Positions 1-7,746 of a DNA stretch of 12,026 nucleotides are shown one piece after another. Each line of letters opens with the position of its first letter. Position 1 is the stretch's first letter. The notes under the pieces are model-generated. The model did no database searches. It worked only from the letters and a program-made list of their open reading frames with translations, and was not told the origin of the DNA. The stretch is from contig DCHD01000018.1 of assembly GCA_002315565.1 (NCBI GenBank), positions 1 through 12,026 on the forward strand. The letters are read 5' to 3'. The DNA comes from Solobacterium sp. UBA1761 (GTDB lineage: Bacteria > Bacillota_I > Bacilli_A > Erysipelotrichales > Erysipelotrichaceae). Position numbers and translations under genes: made by a program.

Positions 1-45
1 TCCTTGACAAAGGGTACAGTTTAGTGAATCCTGTTTTCAAGTGCT

Positions 46-1140
46 TTAGTTTGTAGCTTCAGTAAGTGTTGCTTCTACTGTTTTGGTTCTGTTGTCTCTG
101 ATAAGGGTGATTGTTACAGTATCACCGACTTCATATTTATCTAAGACATTGGCTAAATCTGAATAAGAAGTTACAGAGTATTCATCTACATTTGTGATGT
201 TGTCACCGACTTTGATACCGGCTTTTTCAGCAGCGCCGCCTTCAACAACTTCCTGTACGATACAGCCGTTAACACGCTGATAGAAGTAACTGTTGCTTCC
301 AGTGTAGATTGATACACCAAGAGTAGCTCTATTTTTAACGTATCCGTAATTGATCAGATCTTCAACAATCTTCTGAGCTCTGCTTGCTGGAATGGCATAT
401 CCCATGCCTTCTGCTACAGTGCTTGACTGAGAGTAGAAAGTCTTGGCATTTACGACACCGATAATGTTTCCGTTCATATCGAACAGGCCACCACCAGAGT
501 TACCGGAGTTGATTGCCGCATTGGTCTGTAAGAGTTCCATCATGTAGTCATCAATTTCAACCTCTTTAGCCAGAGCAGAGATGATACCGTCTGTTACGCA
601 GATTCCTTCACCAAGCGGGTTACCGATAGCGATTACTTTCTGTCCTAAGACAATATTGTCTGAATCAGCGAACACTGAGTATTTTAACTCGTGGTCAGTT
701 TCGATTTTGATTACACCGATATCTGATTTTGAATCAGTTCCAATTAGTGTGGCATCATATTCATTGCCTTCATAGTCAATGACTTTTACTGATTTTGCAC
801 CTTCAATTACGTGATTGTTAGTGACGATCAGGCCATCTGGAGAAATGATTACACCAGAACCGGCAGCAGTTGACTCATATACGCCATAGAATGACTGGGT
901 TTCAATAGTTGACTGGATGATTACTACAGTATTGATTGCTTTGGCTGCAACTTCAGTAATATCTGTTCCATTGAAGTCATTATAGACAGCAGTAGGAAGA
1001 GTTACTTTGTTTTCTTCTGCTATTTCTTTCTGTTTGTTTGCTTTTATTTCCAATATTTCATTGGAAGCGATTGTTCCAATTGAACCTCCCAGCAATGCTA
1101 CCAGGAAGATGATGAGGATTTGTTTAAAATTCAGTTTCAT
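46..1140 (-). CDS. htrA: HtrA/DegP-type serine protease with PDZ domain, membrane-anchored
   Basis: Envelope quality-control protease of the trypsin-like S1C family; it should degrade or sense misfolded proteins on the outer face of the membrane. The 364-residue protein has a hydrophobic anchor at about residues 8-25, a linker to about 60, a protease domain at about 65-255 and one PDZ domain at about 270-360. The catalytic triad is visible: His110 in TNNHV, Asp140 in SDIGV and Ser215 in GNSGG. The start is supported by AAGGAGGT at 1149-1156, 8 nt before the ATG. The length and single PDZ fit the Gram-positive membrane HtrA type. The gene lies 45 nt after the FAD-dependent dehydrogenase on the same strand, so it may be co-transcribed, but that gap also holds a TATAAT on the minus strand and a Fur-family-like site. 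No terminator is seen in the 45 bases to the window edge. Confidence 0.95.
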   Translation of the reverse strand: MKLNFKQILIIFLVALLGGSIGTIASNEILEIKANKQKEIAEENKVTLPTAVYNDFNGTDITEVAAKAINTVVIIQSTIETQSFYGVYESTAAGSGVIISPDGLIVTNNHVIEGAKSVKVIDYEGNEYDATLIGTDSKSDIGVIKIETDHELKYSVFADSDNIVLGQKVIAIGNPLGEGICVTDGIISALAKEVEIDDYMMELLQTNAAINSGNSGGGLFDMNGNIIGVVNAKTFYSQSSTVAEGMGYAIPASRAQKIVEDLINYGYVKNRATLGVSIYTGSNSYFYQRVNGCIVQEVVEGGAAEKAGIKVGDNITNVDEYSVTSYSDLANVLDKYEVGDTVTITLIRDNRTKTVEATLTEATN

Positions 1141-1164
1141 CGTTACTTACCTCCTTATTAATAA

Positions 1165-1179
1165 TGATAATGATTATAT
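1165..1179. promoter_or_regulatory. Possible Fur/PerR-family operator over the htrA -10 box
   Basis: The sequence TGATAATGATTATAT has the 7-1-7 inverted-repeat form of Fur-family boxes. It matches 12 of 14 defined bases of both TGATAATNATTATCA (Fur) and TTATAATNATTATAA (PerR). The wider 19-mer at 1160-1178 matches the classical Fur box at 16 of 19 positions. It covers a minus-strand TATAAT (1178 to 1173) that could be the htrA -10, with only a weak -35. The spacer is very A+T-rich, so chance similarity is a real alternative. Confidence 0.35.
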
Positions 1180-1185
1180 GTGAAG

Positions 1186-2730
1186 TTAAACTGAAATTGA
1201 CCTTAACTTCTCAATAATTATATTGGCTGTTCTGATTCCGTCAAGTGCACACGACATGATTCCACCACCATAGCCGCTTCCTTCGCCAGTCGGATAAAGC
1301 CCTTTAGTTGAAAGAGACTCAAGATTTTCGTTTCTGGTGATTCTGACAGGAGAAGAAGATCTTGTCTCAGGTCCAACCATTATGCCATCTTTAAATCCCG
1401 GTATACAGGTTTCAAAGTAGTTGATTGCTTCTTTGAATATCTCATTGTCTTTCTCGTTAAAGAATGAATTGAAGTCAGTTACTGTTGTACCTAATGGGTA
1501 ACTTGACTCAAATTTAAGTTTGGATACTTTATTGTCCAGATAGTCAGAGATATTCTGTGATAAAGCTTTATAACTTCCTGATATCTCATAGGCTTTTGAC
1601 TCAAGGTTATGAAGATAGTCAAATCCTCCAAGTGGATTATCAGAGAACTCTTCTTTATTGACCTGAATCAGAATTGCTGAATTGGCCAGAGTGTTGTCAC
1701 GGTTATGATAGGACATGCCATTGGTGACTATTGTATTGCACTTTGAATTGGAAGGTATTACATAGCCTCCAGGACACATACAGAAGGAATAGACACCTTT
1801 ATCGCCGTTATATCTTAAGAAGTATTCACTTGGTTCCAGTTTTGGATGCTTCTTATTTTTATACTGCACTGAGTCAATAAGTGACTGAGGATGCTCTACT
1901 CTAAAACCAACTGCCATATCTTTCTTTTCAATATAGACACCTTCTTCATAGAGTTCTTTAATCAGTTCATATGATGAGTGGCCACTTGCAAGTATCACGA
2001 TATCAGAGGGGTAGGTATTCTTATCAGTTATTACTGCTTTTACTTTGTTATCTTTTATCTCAAGTTTTCTTACCGGTTCTTCAAAGTGGAATTCTGCACC
2101 GTTATCTATAAGATAATCAGTAAGCTTTGTTATGACATCCATGATTCTGTCTGTTCCTACGTGTGGGTGTGCTACATAGGCAATTGATGGATCGGCTCCA
2201 AATCTGATAAAAGTATCGGTTATATATTTAATGAAAGGATTTTTAACTCTGGTAGTAAGTTTGGCATCGGAGAAAGTACCTGCTCCACCTTCACCATACT
2301 GGACATTGGAATCAGGATTGAAGATGCCGTTATTGAAGTAGTTGTCGATATCTTTTTTTCTTTCAGGAATTCTTTTGCCTTTTTCAAAGATTATTGGTTT
2401 TATTCCGGCTTCAAGAAGTCTGACAGCCGAAAATATGCCGCTTGGTCCATAACCGATGATTATGGGCCTTATATCAGTAATAACTGGTTTGACTGAAAGG
2501 TCAGGCTCACCGTACTTTGTAACATTTTTTATATGGAGATATTTCTCTTCATTTTTGATGTCTACTGTAAGTGAATAGACAAAAAGAAGTTCTCTTCTGG
2601 CATCGAGTGATTTTCGGATTATTCTGTAGCTGAAGTCATCTTTTGAACACTTCAGTTTCTTCGCAATCAACTTACCTAAAAGGGCTTCATCTTCATCGAT
2701 ATTGAGCTTTATTTCACTTATCAGCAGCAT
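1186..2730 (-). CDS. FAD-dependent dehydrogenase, COG2509 type
   Basis: A 514-residue flavoprotein of a widespread, poorly characterised family of predicted FAD-dependent oxidoreductases; its substrate is unknown. The N-terminal ~85 residues look like the small alpha/beta domain usual in this family. The dinucleotide-binding motif GYGPSG follows at residues 93-98, with an acidic residue ending the next strand (IIFEKG). Family signatures are YGEGGAGTFSDAKLTTR at about 145-161 and the C-terminal TGEGSGYGGGIMSCALDG segment, which typically contacts FAD. No signal peptide is seen, so it should be cytosolic. The first codon is the only good start, yet there is no Shine-Dalgarno sequence: a TATAAT ends just 6 nt before the ATG, suggesting a leaderless mRNA. 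It diverges from the CPBP protease gene and may be transcribed on into htrA. Confidence 0.88.
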   Translation of the reverse strand: MLLISEIKLNIDEDEALLGKLIAKKLKCSKDDFSYRIIRKSLDARRELLFVYSLTVDIKNEEKYLHIKNVTKYGEPDLSVKPVITDIRPIIIGYGPSGIFSAVRLLEAGIKPIIFEKGKRIPERKKDIDNYFNNGIFNPDSNVQYGEGGAGTFSDAKLTTRVKNPFIKYITDTFIRFGADPSIAYVAHPHVGTDRIMDVITKLTDYLIDNGAEFHFEEPVRKLEIKDNKVKAVITDKNTYPSDIVILASGHSSYELIKELYEEGVYIEKKDMAVGFRVEHPQSLIDSVQYKNKKHPKLEPSEYFLRYNGDKGVYSFCMCPGGYVIPSNSKCNTIVTNGMSYHNRDNTLANSAILIQVNKEEFSDNPLGGFDYLHNLESKAYEISGSYKALSQNISDYLDNKVSKLKFESSYPLGTTVTDFNSFFNEKDNEIFKEAINYFETCIPGFKDGIMVGPETRSSSPVRITRNENLESLSTKGLYPTGEGSGYGGGIMSCALDGIRTANIIIEKLRSISV

Positions 2731-2736
2731 GTCTTA

Positions 2737-2742
2737 ATTATA
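2737..2742 (-). promoter_or_regulatory. -10 box for the FAD-dependent dehydrogenase gene
   Basis: Perfect TATAAT on the minus strand, 6 nt before the ATG at 2730. This places the expected transcription start on or next to the A of the start codon. No convincing -35 and no ribosome binding site are seen. Confidence 0.55.
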
Positions 2743-2758
2743 CTTATTTTTTGATATT

Positions 2759-2767
2759 TGTTATAAT
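2759..2767 (+). promoter_or_regulatory. Extended -10 promoter for the CPBP protease gene
   Basis: TGTTATAAT is a perfect extended -10 element (TGnTATAAT), which explains the lack of a clear -35. It ends 6 nt before the ATG at 2774, the same geometry as the promoter facing the other way. The transcript is expected to begin at about the start codon. Confidence 0.6.
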
Positions 2768-2773
2768 ACTTGC

Positions 2774-3697
2774 ATGTCAAATACACCAAAGCGCATCTCT
2801 AAAAAGGGCGCAAGAAGACAGTTTACTACAGTCGGTCTGGCACTGATTGTCTATATATTATTCGTACTTATCATTCCAGTTGTTGCTAGATTCTATTTTG
2901 ATAATGTCGGATTCATTATTCCTGTTGATGACTATACAATGATTGTTATTTTCTATGCTTTGTTACTGATAGGAACACTTATTCCTTTTTCAGCAATCAG
3001 AAGGGCATTTAAGGTTCCTTTCAAAGAGATAATGAAATCTGCTTCACTGAGTCTGGGCGATCTTATAAGAGAATTCTTTATGCTTTTCAGTGTATCGAGT
3101 CTTGGCATTTTCGTAGCAGAAGGCATTGCCAATCAGTTAGGTGTATCAATGAATCTGATTTTCAATATCGGTTCAGTTGCTTCTGAAACATACTTTGACA
3201 ACTATCTTTATATCTTTATCTTTATTGTAGTTTCACCGATTGTTGAAGAGATTGCGTTCAGGGGATGTATGCTTAAGTCTCTTTCAAGATTTGGCAAAGT
3301 GTTCTCAATGATTATTACTTCTTTTATTTATGCTTTGGCTCACGGCTCATTTATTGAAATGCTCCCGGCATTCTGCATTTCAATGATGCTCTGTACCATT
3401 TCCTTTAAGTATCATTCAGTTCAGCCATGTATCTTCACGAGAATTATGTTCAATGCGGCCTTTTATGGGCTTCGTCTTGTACCGGAAGAGTATTCACTGC
3501 ACCTTTTGGGTCTGCTTGTTGCGATATATGTGATTACGATTATTTTTACTGTCAGAAAGAAATATACTTTTGTTCAGTTCAAGACTGGAAAAGATAAACC
3601 TTGGAGCATTGTTTCGGTATTCTTTACAACACCTACAGTTATCTTTGCCATACTGCTGTTTATTGCTGATTCTGTATTTATAGATATGTTCTTCTAG
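2774..3697 (+). CDS. CPBP family intramembrane metalloprotease (CAAX/Abi type)
   Basis: A polytopic membrane protein of 307 residues in the CPBP (CAAX protease and bacteriocin-processing) family, whose members cleave prenylated or peptide substrates within the membrane or serve as bacteriocin immunity proteins. The three family motifs are seen: EEIAFRG at about 158-164 (paired glutamates and arginine), the FxxxxxH motif SFIYALAHG with His190, and the later histidine/asparagine segment with Asn227. A basic N-terminus (KRISKKGARR) precedes about 7-8 hydrophobic segments. There is no Shine-Dalgarno sequence before the ATG. It sits alone between the divergent FAD gene and the liv operon, with no peptide precursor gene beside it, so a bacteriocin role is not supported. 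The substrate is unknown. Confidence 0.88.
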   Translation: MSNTPKRISKKGARRQFTTVGLALIVYILFVLIIPVVARFYFDNVGFIIPVDDYTMIVIFYALLLIGTLIPFSAIRRAFKVPFKEIMKSASLSLGDLIREFFMLFSVSSLGIFVAEGIANQLGVSMNLIFNIGSVASETYFDNYLYIFIFIVVSPIVEEIAFRGCMLKSLSRFGKVFSMIITSFIYALAHGSFIEMLPAFCISMMLCTISFKYHSVQPCIFTRIMFNAAFYGLRLVPEEYSLHLLGLLVAIYVITIIFTVRKKYTFVQFKTGKDKPWSIVSVFFTTPTVIFAILLFIADSVFIDMFF

Positions 3698-3700
3698 AAC

Positions 3701-3720
3701 ATGTGAAAATATTTTCATAT
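3701..3720. repeat. 20-bp A+T-rich palindrome after the CPBP gene
   Basis: ATGTGAAAAT directly followed by ATTTTCATAT is a palindrome with a single G:T mismatch. It lies 3 bp after the CPBP stop codon. It could help end transcription or serve as an operator upstream of livJ. Confidence 0.45.
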
Positions 3721-3725
3721 TATGT

Positions 3726-3768
3726 AAATAATTTCAAGTTATGTGTAAAAACTGTGAAATTATTTTTT
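3726..3768 (+). terminator. Inverted repeat, terminator-like, between the CPBP gene and livJ
   Basis: AAATAATTTCA (3726-3736) and its exact reverse complement TGAAATTATTT (3755-3765) are separated by 18 nt and followed by TTT. The stem is A+T-rich and the loop long, so it would be a weak terminator. It also lies just upstream of the livJ -10 box, so a regulator-binding role is equally possible. Confidence 0.4.
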
Positions 3769-3778
3769 GTTTATCCCA

Positions 3779-3784
3779 TATAAT
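3779..3784 (+). promoter_or_regulatory. Probable -10 box of the liv operon promoter
   Basis: Perfect TATAAT 36 nt before the livJ ATG, leaving room for a ~30-nt leader with the binding site TAGGGGGA (3807-3814). No good -35 is found at 16-18 bp, so the operon may need an activator or rely on the flanking A+T-rich DNA. Confidence 0.5.
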
Positions 3785-3820
3785 TAGATTAATAACATTT
3801 TGTTCTAGGGGGAATTAAAT

Positions 3821-4972
3821 ATGAAAAAGAATAATGTGATCAAAGTTGTAGTCGTGACAATGATCCTTGCTTTACTCGCTGGATGCGGTGCTAAAGAAGG
3901 ATCTGACTCAATTAAAATAGGTGGCTCTGGCCCTTTAACAGGCGATGCTGCCGTATATGGAATCGACGTAATGAATGCTGCACAGCTTGCAGTTGATGAA
4001 ATCAATGCTAAAGAAGGAAAAGAATACTTCGCATTCAAAATGGAAGATGATGCTGCTGACCCAGAAAAATCTCCAATAGCCTATTCAACATTAATGGACT
4101 GGGGCATGCAGGTTTCAATCTATACTGTTACATCTGGTGCTGGACTTGCTGTTGCTGAAGATTATAACAATGACCGTATCTTCGCACTTACTCCATCTGG
4201 TTCAAACACTGGTCTTATCTATAATGGAAAAGTAAACTATGACAATGCATTCCAGGTTTGCTTCACTGACCCTAACCAGGGTAGAGCATCTGCTGACTAC
4301 ATTGCTGAACATAAACTCGCTAGTAAGGTTGCTGTTATCTACCGTTCAGATGATGACTACTCAAAGAGCATCTATGCTACATTCGTAGAAGAAGCAGCTA
4401 AAGTAGGTCTTGAAGTTGTATCTGAAACCTCATTCTTAAAAGATGATGCAGACTATTCCGCTCAGCTATTGGAAGCTGAAAAGAATGGTGCTGAACTTGT
4501 TTTCTTACCAATTTACTATCAGCCAGCTTCAGTTATTCTGACTCAGGCTAATAATTCAGGTTATGCTCCAATCTTCTTCGGAGTTGATGGCATGGATGGA
4601 ATCCTTGGACTTGATGGTTTCAAGGCTGAACTTGCTGAAGGCGTATATCTGCTGACACCATTTGCTGCTGATGCTACTGATGATGCTACTGTACATTTCG
4701 TTACAGCATTCAAAGAAGCTTATGGTACAGTTCCTACTCAGTTTGCTGCTGATGCATATGATGCAGTATATGCAATCTATCAGGCTTGTAAAGCTGGTAA
4801 TGTAACTCCTGATATGGCTGCTGCTGATATTTGTGATATTATGATTGACCAGTTCACTACTATGGAATATCCAGGTCTGACTGGTACTTCAAGATGGGCA
4901 GTTAACGGTGAAGTTAATAAGTCACCTAAGGCTGTTATCATCAACAACGGCGTTTACGTAGCTGCTGAATAG
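3821..4972 (+). CDS. livJ: Branched-chain/hydrophobic amino-acid ABC transporter substrate-binding lipoprotein
   Basis: Extracellular solute-binding receptor of the liv-type importer, held in the membrane by lipid. The N-terminus is a lipoprotein signal: positive residues at 2-8, a hydrophobic stretch, and lipobox LLAGC with the lipidated Cys22. The mature part has the type I periplasmic-binding fold typical of LivJ proteins, starting with the family opening IKIGGSGPLTGDAAVYG and a VDEINAKEG segment. The 383-residue length is normal. TAGGGGGA just upstream supports the start. It is the first gene of livJ-H-M-G-F and is followed by a hairpin. Specificity (leucine/isoleucine/valine versus other amino acids or amides) cannot be read reliably from sequence in this family. 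Confidence 0.93.
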   Translation: MKKNNVIKVVVVTMILALLAGCGAKEGSDSIKIGGSGPLTGDAAVYGIDVMNAAQLAVDEINAKEGKEYFAFKMEDDAADPEKSPIAYSTLMDWGMQVSIYTVTSGAGLAVAEDYNNDRIFALTPSGSNTGLIYNGKVNYDNAFQVCFTDPNQGRASADYIAEHKLASKVAVIYRSDDDYSKSIYATFVEEAAKVGLEVVSETSFLKDDADYSAQLLEAEKNGAELVFLPIYYQPASVILTQANNSGYAPIFFGVDGMDGILGLDGFKAELAEGVYLLTPFAADATDDATVHFVTAFKEAYGTVPTQFAADAYDAVYAIYQACKAGNVTPDMAAADICDIMIDQFTTMEYPGLTGTSRWAVNGEVNKSPKAVIINNGVYVAAE

Positions 4973-4986
4973 TTCTCGTTTCTTAT

Positions 4987-5019
4987 ACTGAAGGTGGTCA
5001 ATAAAAGACTGCCTTCAGT
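4987..5019 (+). terminator. Hairpin between livJ and livH, probable partial terminator/processing site
   Basis: ACTGAAGGTGGTC (4987-4999) pairs with GACTGCCTTCAGT (5007-5019): 13 pairs, two of them G:U, around a 7-nt A-rich loop. Only a broken T-run (TTATTG) follows, so it should terminate weakly or protect the 3' end of the livJ message. This would let the binding protein be made in excess over the membrane parts. Confidence 0.6.
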
Positions 5020-5043
5020 TTATTGTGTTTCAGGGTGATTATT

Positions 5044-5925
5044 ATGTACTTTATAACTTATCTTATTTCCGGCATTGGACTTGGTAGTGTCTATGCACTG
5101 ATTGCACTTGGATACACCATGGTATACGGAATAGCTAAAATGCTGAATTTCGCACATGGCGACATAATTATGATTGGTGCTTATGTTGCTTTTTTTGCTT
5201 TATCAAGGTTTAATGTACCAGCTTATCTGGCAGTGCTTTTGAGTGTTGTGGTCTGTATTGCTTTAGGTATCACAATTGAAAAGCTTGCCTATAAACCATT
5301 AAGAAAAGCTGCATCTTTGTCTGTGCTGATTACAGCAATCGGTGTTTCATATTTCTTGGAAAATGGTGCACAGCTGTTATGGACAAGTTCTCCTAAGATG
5401 TTCTCTTCAATTATCAAAAGTGGAGCACTTGAACTTTTTGACGGACAGCTTTCTATTTCATACATAACATTGCTTACTATCGCAACATGTATTCTGATCA
5501 TGATTGCGCTGACATATTTCATCAATAACACTAAAACAGGAAGTGCTATGCGCGCCTGTTCTGAAGACAAGGGTGCTGCTTCTTTGATGGGCATCAATGT
5601 CAACAGAACTATTTCCATTACCTTTGCGATCGGTTCTGGTCTTGCTGCTGTAGCTGCAGTATTACTGGCAAGTACTTATCCAAGTGTTTATCCGACCATG
5701 GGTTCAATGCCTGGTATCAAGGCTTTCACTGCTGCAGTATTCGGTGGCGTAGGTTCTATTCCAGGTGCACTTCTTGGAGGATTGTTACTTGGTGTTATTG
5801 AAACTCTGGCTAAAGGTTACATTTCTACGCAACTTTCCGATGCGATTGTATTTGCGGTACTGATTATTGTATTGCTTCTTAAGCCTACAGGTATCTTAGG
5901 CAAGAAGAAGAGTGAGAAGGTGTAG
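5044..5925 (+). CDS. livH: Branched-chain amino-acid ABC transporter permease LivH
   Basis: First of two membrane permeases that form the translocation channel. The protein is 293 residues and very hydrophobic, with about 8 membrane segments. It carries typical LivH sequences: GLGSVYALIALGYTMVYG near the start, MLNFAHGDIIMIGAY, and the ATPase-contact loop around RACSEDKGAASLMGINV (the EAA-like region). The ATG at 5044 is chosen over a TTG at 5023 because GGTGAT (5034-5039) lies just before it and homologues begin at about this residue. It is followed after 1 nt by livM, so translation is probably coupled. The hairpin after livJ separates it from the binding protein gene. Confidence 0.94.
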   Translation: MYFITYLISGIGLGSVYALIALGYTMVYGIAKMLNFAHGDIIMIGAYVAFFALSRFNVPAYLAVLLSVVVCIALGITIEKLAYKPLRKAASLSVLITAIGVSYFLENGAQLLWTSSPKMFSSIIKSGALELFDGQLSISYITLLTIATCILIMIALTYFINNTKTGSAMRACSEDKGAASLMGINVNRTISITFAIGSGLAAVAAVLLASTYPSVYPTMGSMPGIKAFTAAVFGGVGSIPGALLGGLLLGVIETLAKGYISTQLSDAIVFAVLIIVLLLKPTGILGKKKSEKV

Positions 5926-5926
5926 T

Positions 5927-6985
5927 ATGGCAAATATCAAAGATAAAATCAAAAACATTTACAAGAAAAAGAATTCTGGTGTTATGTCATACACTATAGT
6001 GATCGGTCTGTATCTGGTCATGGAAATTCTGATGAAGACCGGAAATCTTACCAATCTGATCAAGTCATTACTTGTTCCTTGTGTATGCTACATCATTGTT
6101 GCAGTGGCACTTAATCTATGTGTAGGTTTATCAGGTGAACTTTCTTTGGGACATGCCGGATTCATGTCAATCGGTGCCTTTACTTCAGTTGTTGTATCAG
6201 GAACACTGGAAGAAGTCATCACCAATGATATTCTTAGACTTGTCATAGCTGTTATAGCTGCTGCTTTAGTTGCTTCCATTATTGGTTATCTTGTATCTAT
6301 TCCGGTACTTAAATTAGAAGGCGATTATCTTGCGATTGTAACACTTGCCTTCGGACAGATAATCAAGTCTATTATCGGTAATATCTACCTGGGAATCGAC
6401 GAAAAAGGCTTCCAGTTCTCATTTATTGAAGATACTACAAAGATATCTGAAAACGGTAAGATGCTGATAAGCGGTCCAACCGGAGCAACCGGTATTTCCC
6501 GTATTTCAACATTTACTGCTGCTGTTGTTTTGTGTATTATTGCTCTTATTATTGTTTATCATCTGATCAACTCAAAAGACGGACGTGCAATCATGGCAGC
6601 AAGAGACAACCGCATTGCTTCGCTATCTGTAGGTATCAATGTAACAAGAACCAAGACTTTAGCCTTTGTAATGTCAGTTATGCTGGCAGGCGCAGCAGGT
6701 GCTATCTATGGATTAAACTATTCATCTATTTCACCAGCCAAGTTTGACTTCAACCAGTCAATTCTGATTCTGGTATATGTGGTACTTGGAGGTCTTGGCA
6801 ACATCAACGGTACAATTATTGCAGCTACACTGCTTTATATTCTGCCTGAAATGTTAAGATCACTGGCAGACTACAGAATGCTGATCTATGCTCTGATTCT
6901 TATTGTAATCATGCTGGTAACAAACAATGATAAACTGAAGAATCGTATTAATGAATTATTAAGAAGGAAGAAGAAACATGAGTGA
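5927..6985 (+). CDS. livM: Branched-chain amino-acid ABC transporter permease LivM
   Basis: Second channel-forming permease and partner of LivH. The 352-residue protein begins with a charged stretch rich in lysine, then about 8-9 membrane segments. LivM-type signatures include NLCVGLSGELSLGHAGFMSIGAF, the segment LEGDYLAIVTLAFGQI and the coupling loop AIMAARDNRIASLSVGINV. The start at 5927 is preferred over a GTG at 5912 because it lies 1 nt after the livH stop and directly follows GAAGGTG, which acts as its binding site inside the end of livH. The 3' end overlaps livG by 8 bp, a layout typical of coupled translation. The C-terminus ends in a lysine/arginine-rich cytosolic tail. Confidence 0.94.
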   Translation: MANIKDKIKNIYKKKNSGVMSYTIVIGLYLVMEILMKTGNLTNLIKSLLVPCVCYIIVAVALNLCVGLSGELSLGHAGFMSIGAFTSVVVSGTLEEVITNDILRLVIAVIAAALVASIIGYLVSIPVLKLEGDYLAIVTLAFGQIIKSIIGNIYLGIDEKGFQFSFIEDTTKISENGKMLISGPTGATGISRISTFTAAVVLCIIALIIVYHLINSKDGRAIMAARDNRIASLSVGINVTRTKTLAFVMSVMLAGAAGAIYGLNYSSISPAKFDFNQSILILVYVVLGGLGNINGTIIAATLLYILPEMLRSLADYRMLIYALILIVIMLVTNNDKLKNRINELLRRKKKHE

Positions 6986-7745
6986 GGAAATTCTACGTGT
7001 TGAAGGCCTGGGAATTGATTTCGGTGGTCTGACCGCAGTCAATAACCTCAACATGACTATTGAAAAAGGAAAAATAGCAGGACTTATCGGACCTAACGGT
7101 GCCGGAAAGACTACTGTTTTCAATATGCTTACAAAAGTATATCAGCCTACAAGAGGCACCATTTATCTGAATGGGGAAGACATTACCAAAAAGACAACAA
7201 TTGAAGTATGTAAGGCAGGTATTGCCAGAACTTTCCAGAATATCAGACTGTTCGACAAACTGAGCGTTATCGACAATGTTGTCATCGGTATGCACAATTC
7301 TCTTGAATACACTACATTGGATGGTATCTTCAAGACAAGAAAATATAAGAAGGCTGAAAAAGAAGCTTATGAAAAGGCTATGGATCTTTTGAAGATTTTT
7401 TCTTTGGAAGATGATGCTGATACTCCTGCCGGATCTTTACCGTATGGCAAACAGAGAAGACTTGAAATATTGAGAGCTCTTGCGACTAATCCAAGTCTTT
7501 TACTGCTTGATGAACCGGCTGCCGGTATGAATCCATCAGAAACCAAAGATCTGATGGAAACCATTTCCAAGATCAGAGACAGATTTGATATTTCAATTCT
7601 GTTGATTGAACACGATATGAAACTCGTTATGGGTATCTGTGAAAAGATTACCGTACTTAACTATGGCATGGTACTGGCAAGTGGTACTCCAGAAGATATT
7701 CAGAACAACCCTGATGTAATCAAGGCATACCTGGGAGGCGAATAG
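6978..7745 (+). CDS. livG: Branched-chain amino-acid ABC transporter ATP-binding protein LivG
   Basis: One of two cytosolic ATPases that power the importer. The 255 residues hold all ABC motifs: Walker A GPNGAGKTT (38-46), Q-loop Gln87 in RTFQNIRLF, signature LPYGKQRRLE (154-163), Walker B LLLLDEP (174-180) with catalytic Glu179, and the switch His212 in IEHDM. The C-terminal YLGGE is the usual end of LivG proteins. AAGGAAG (6965-6970) inside the end of livM serves as binding site for the ATG, which overlaps livM by 8 bp. It forms a heterodimer with LivF by family precedent. Confidence 0.96.
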   Translation: MSEEILRVEGLGIDFGGLTAVNNLNMTIEKGKIAGLIGPNGAGKTTVFNMLTKVYQPTRGTIYLNGEDITKKTTIEVCKAGIARTFQNIRLFDKLSVIDNVVIGMHNSLEYTTLDGIFKTRKYKKAEKEAYEKAMDLLKIFSLEDDADTPAGSLPYGKQRRLEILRALATNPSLLLLDEPAAGMNPSETKDLMETISKIRDRFDISILLIEHDMKLVMGICEKITVLNYGMVLASGTPEDIQNNPDVIKAYLGGE

Positions 7746-7746
7746 A

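Noticed and set aside
4..9. TTGACA as a plus-strand -35 at the window start
   Set aside because: No -10 at a useful distance and no plus-strand gene follows; htrA runs the other way.
581..775. Plus-strand ORF inside htrA and similar short ORFs opposite or inside other genes
   Set aside because: They are shadows of well-supported genes, with no ribosome site or recognisable product.
2774..3697. CPBP protease as bacteriocin immunity or maturation protein
   Set aside because: No precursor peptide, transporter or other bacteriocin gene lies nearby.
5023..5043. TTG start adding 7 residues to LivH
   Set aside because: The ATG at 5044 has GGTGAT ahead and matches the usual LivH N-terminus.
7437..7466. 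LivG signature LPYGKQR instead of LSGGQ as a defective ABC motif
   Set aside because: LivG proteins normally have L-x-YG-x-QR here; all other catalytic motifs are intact.
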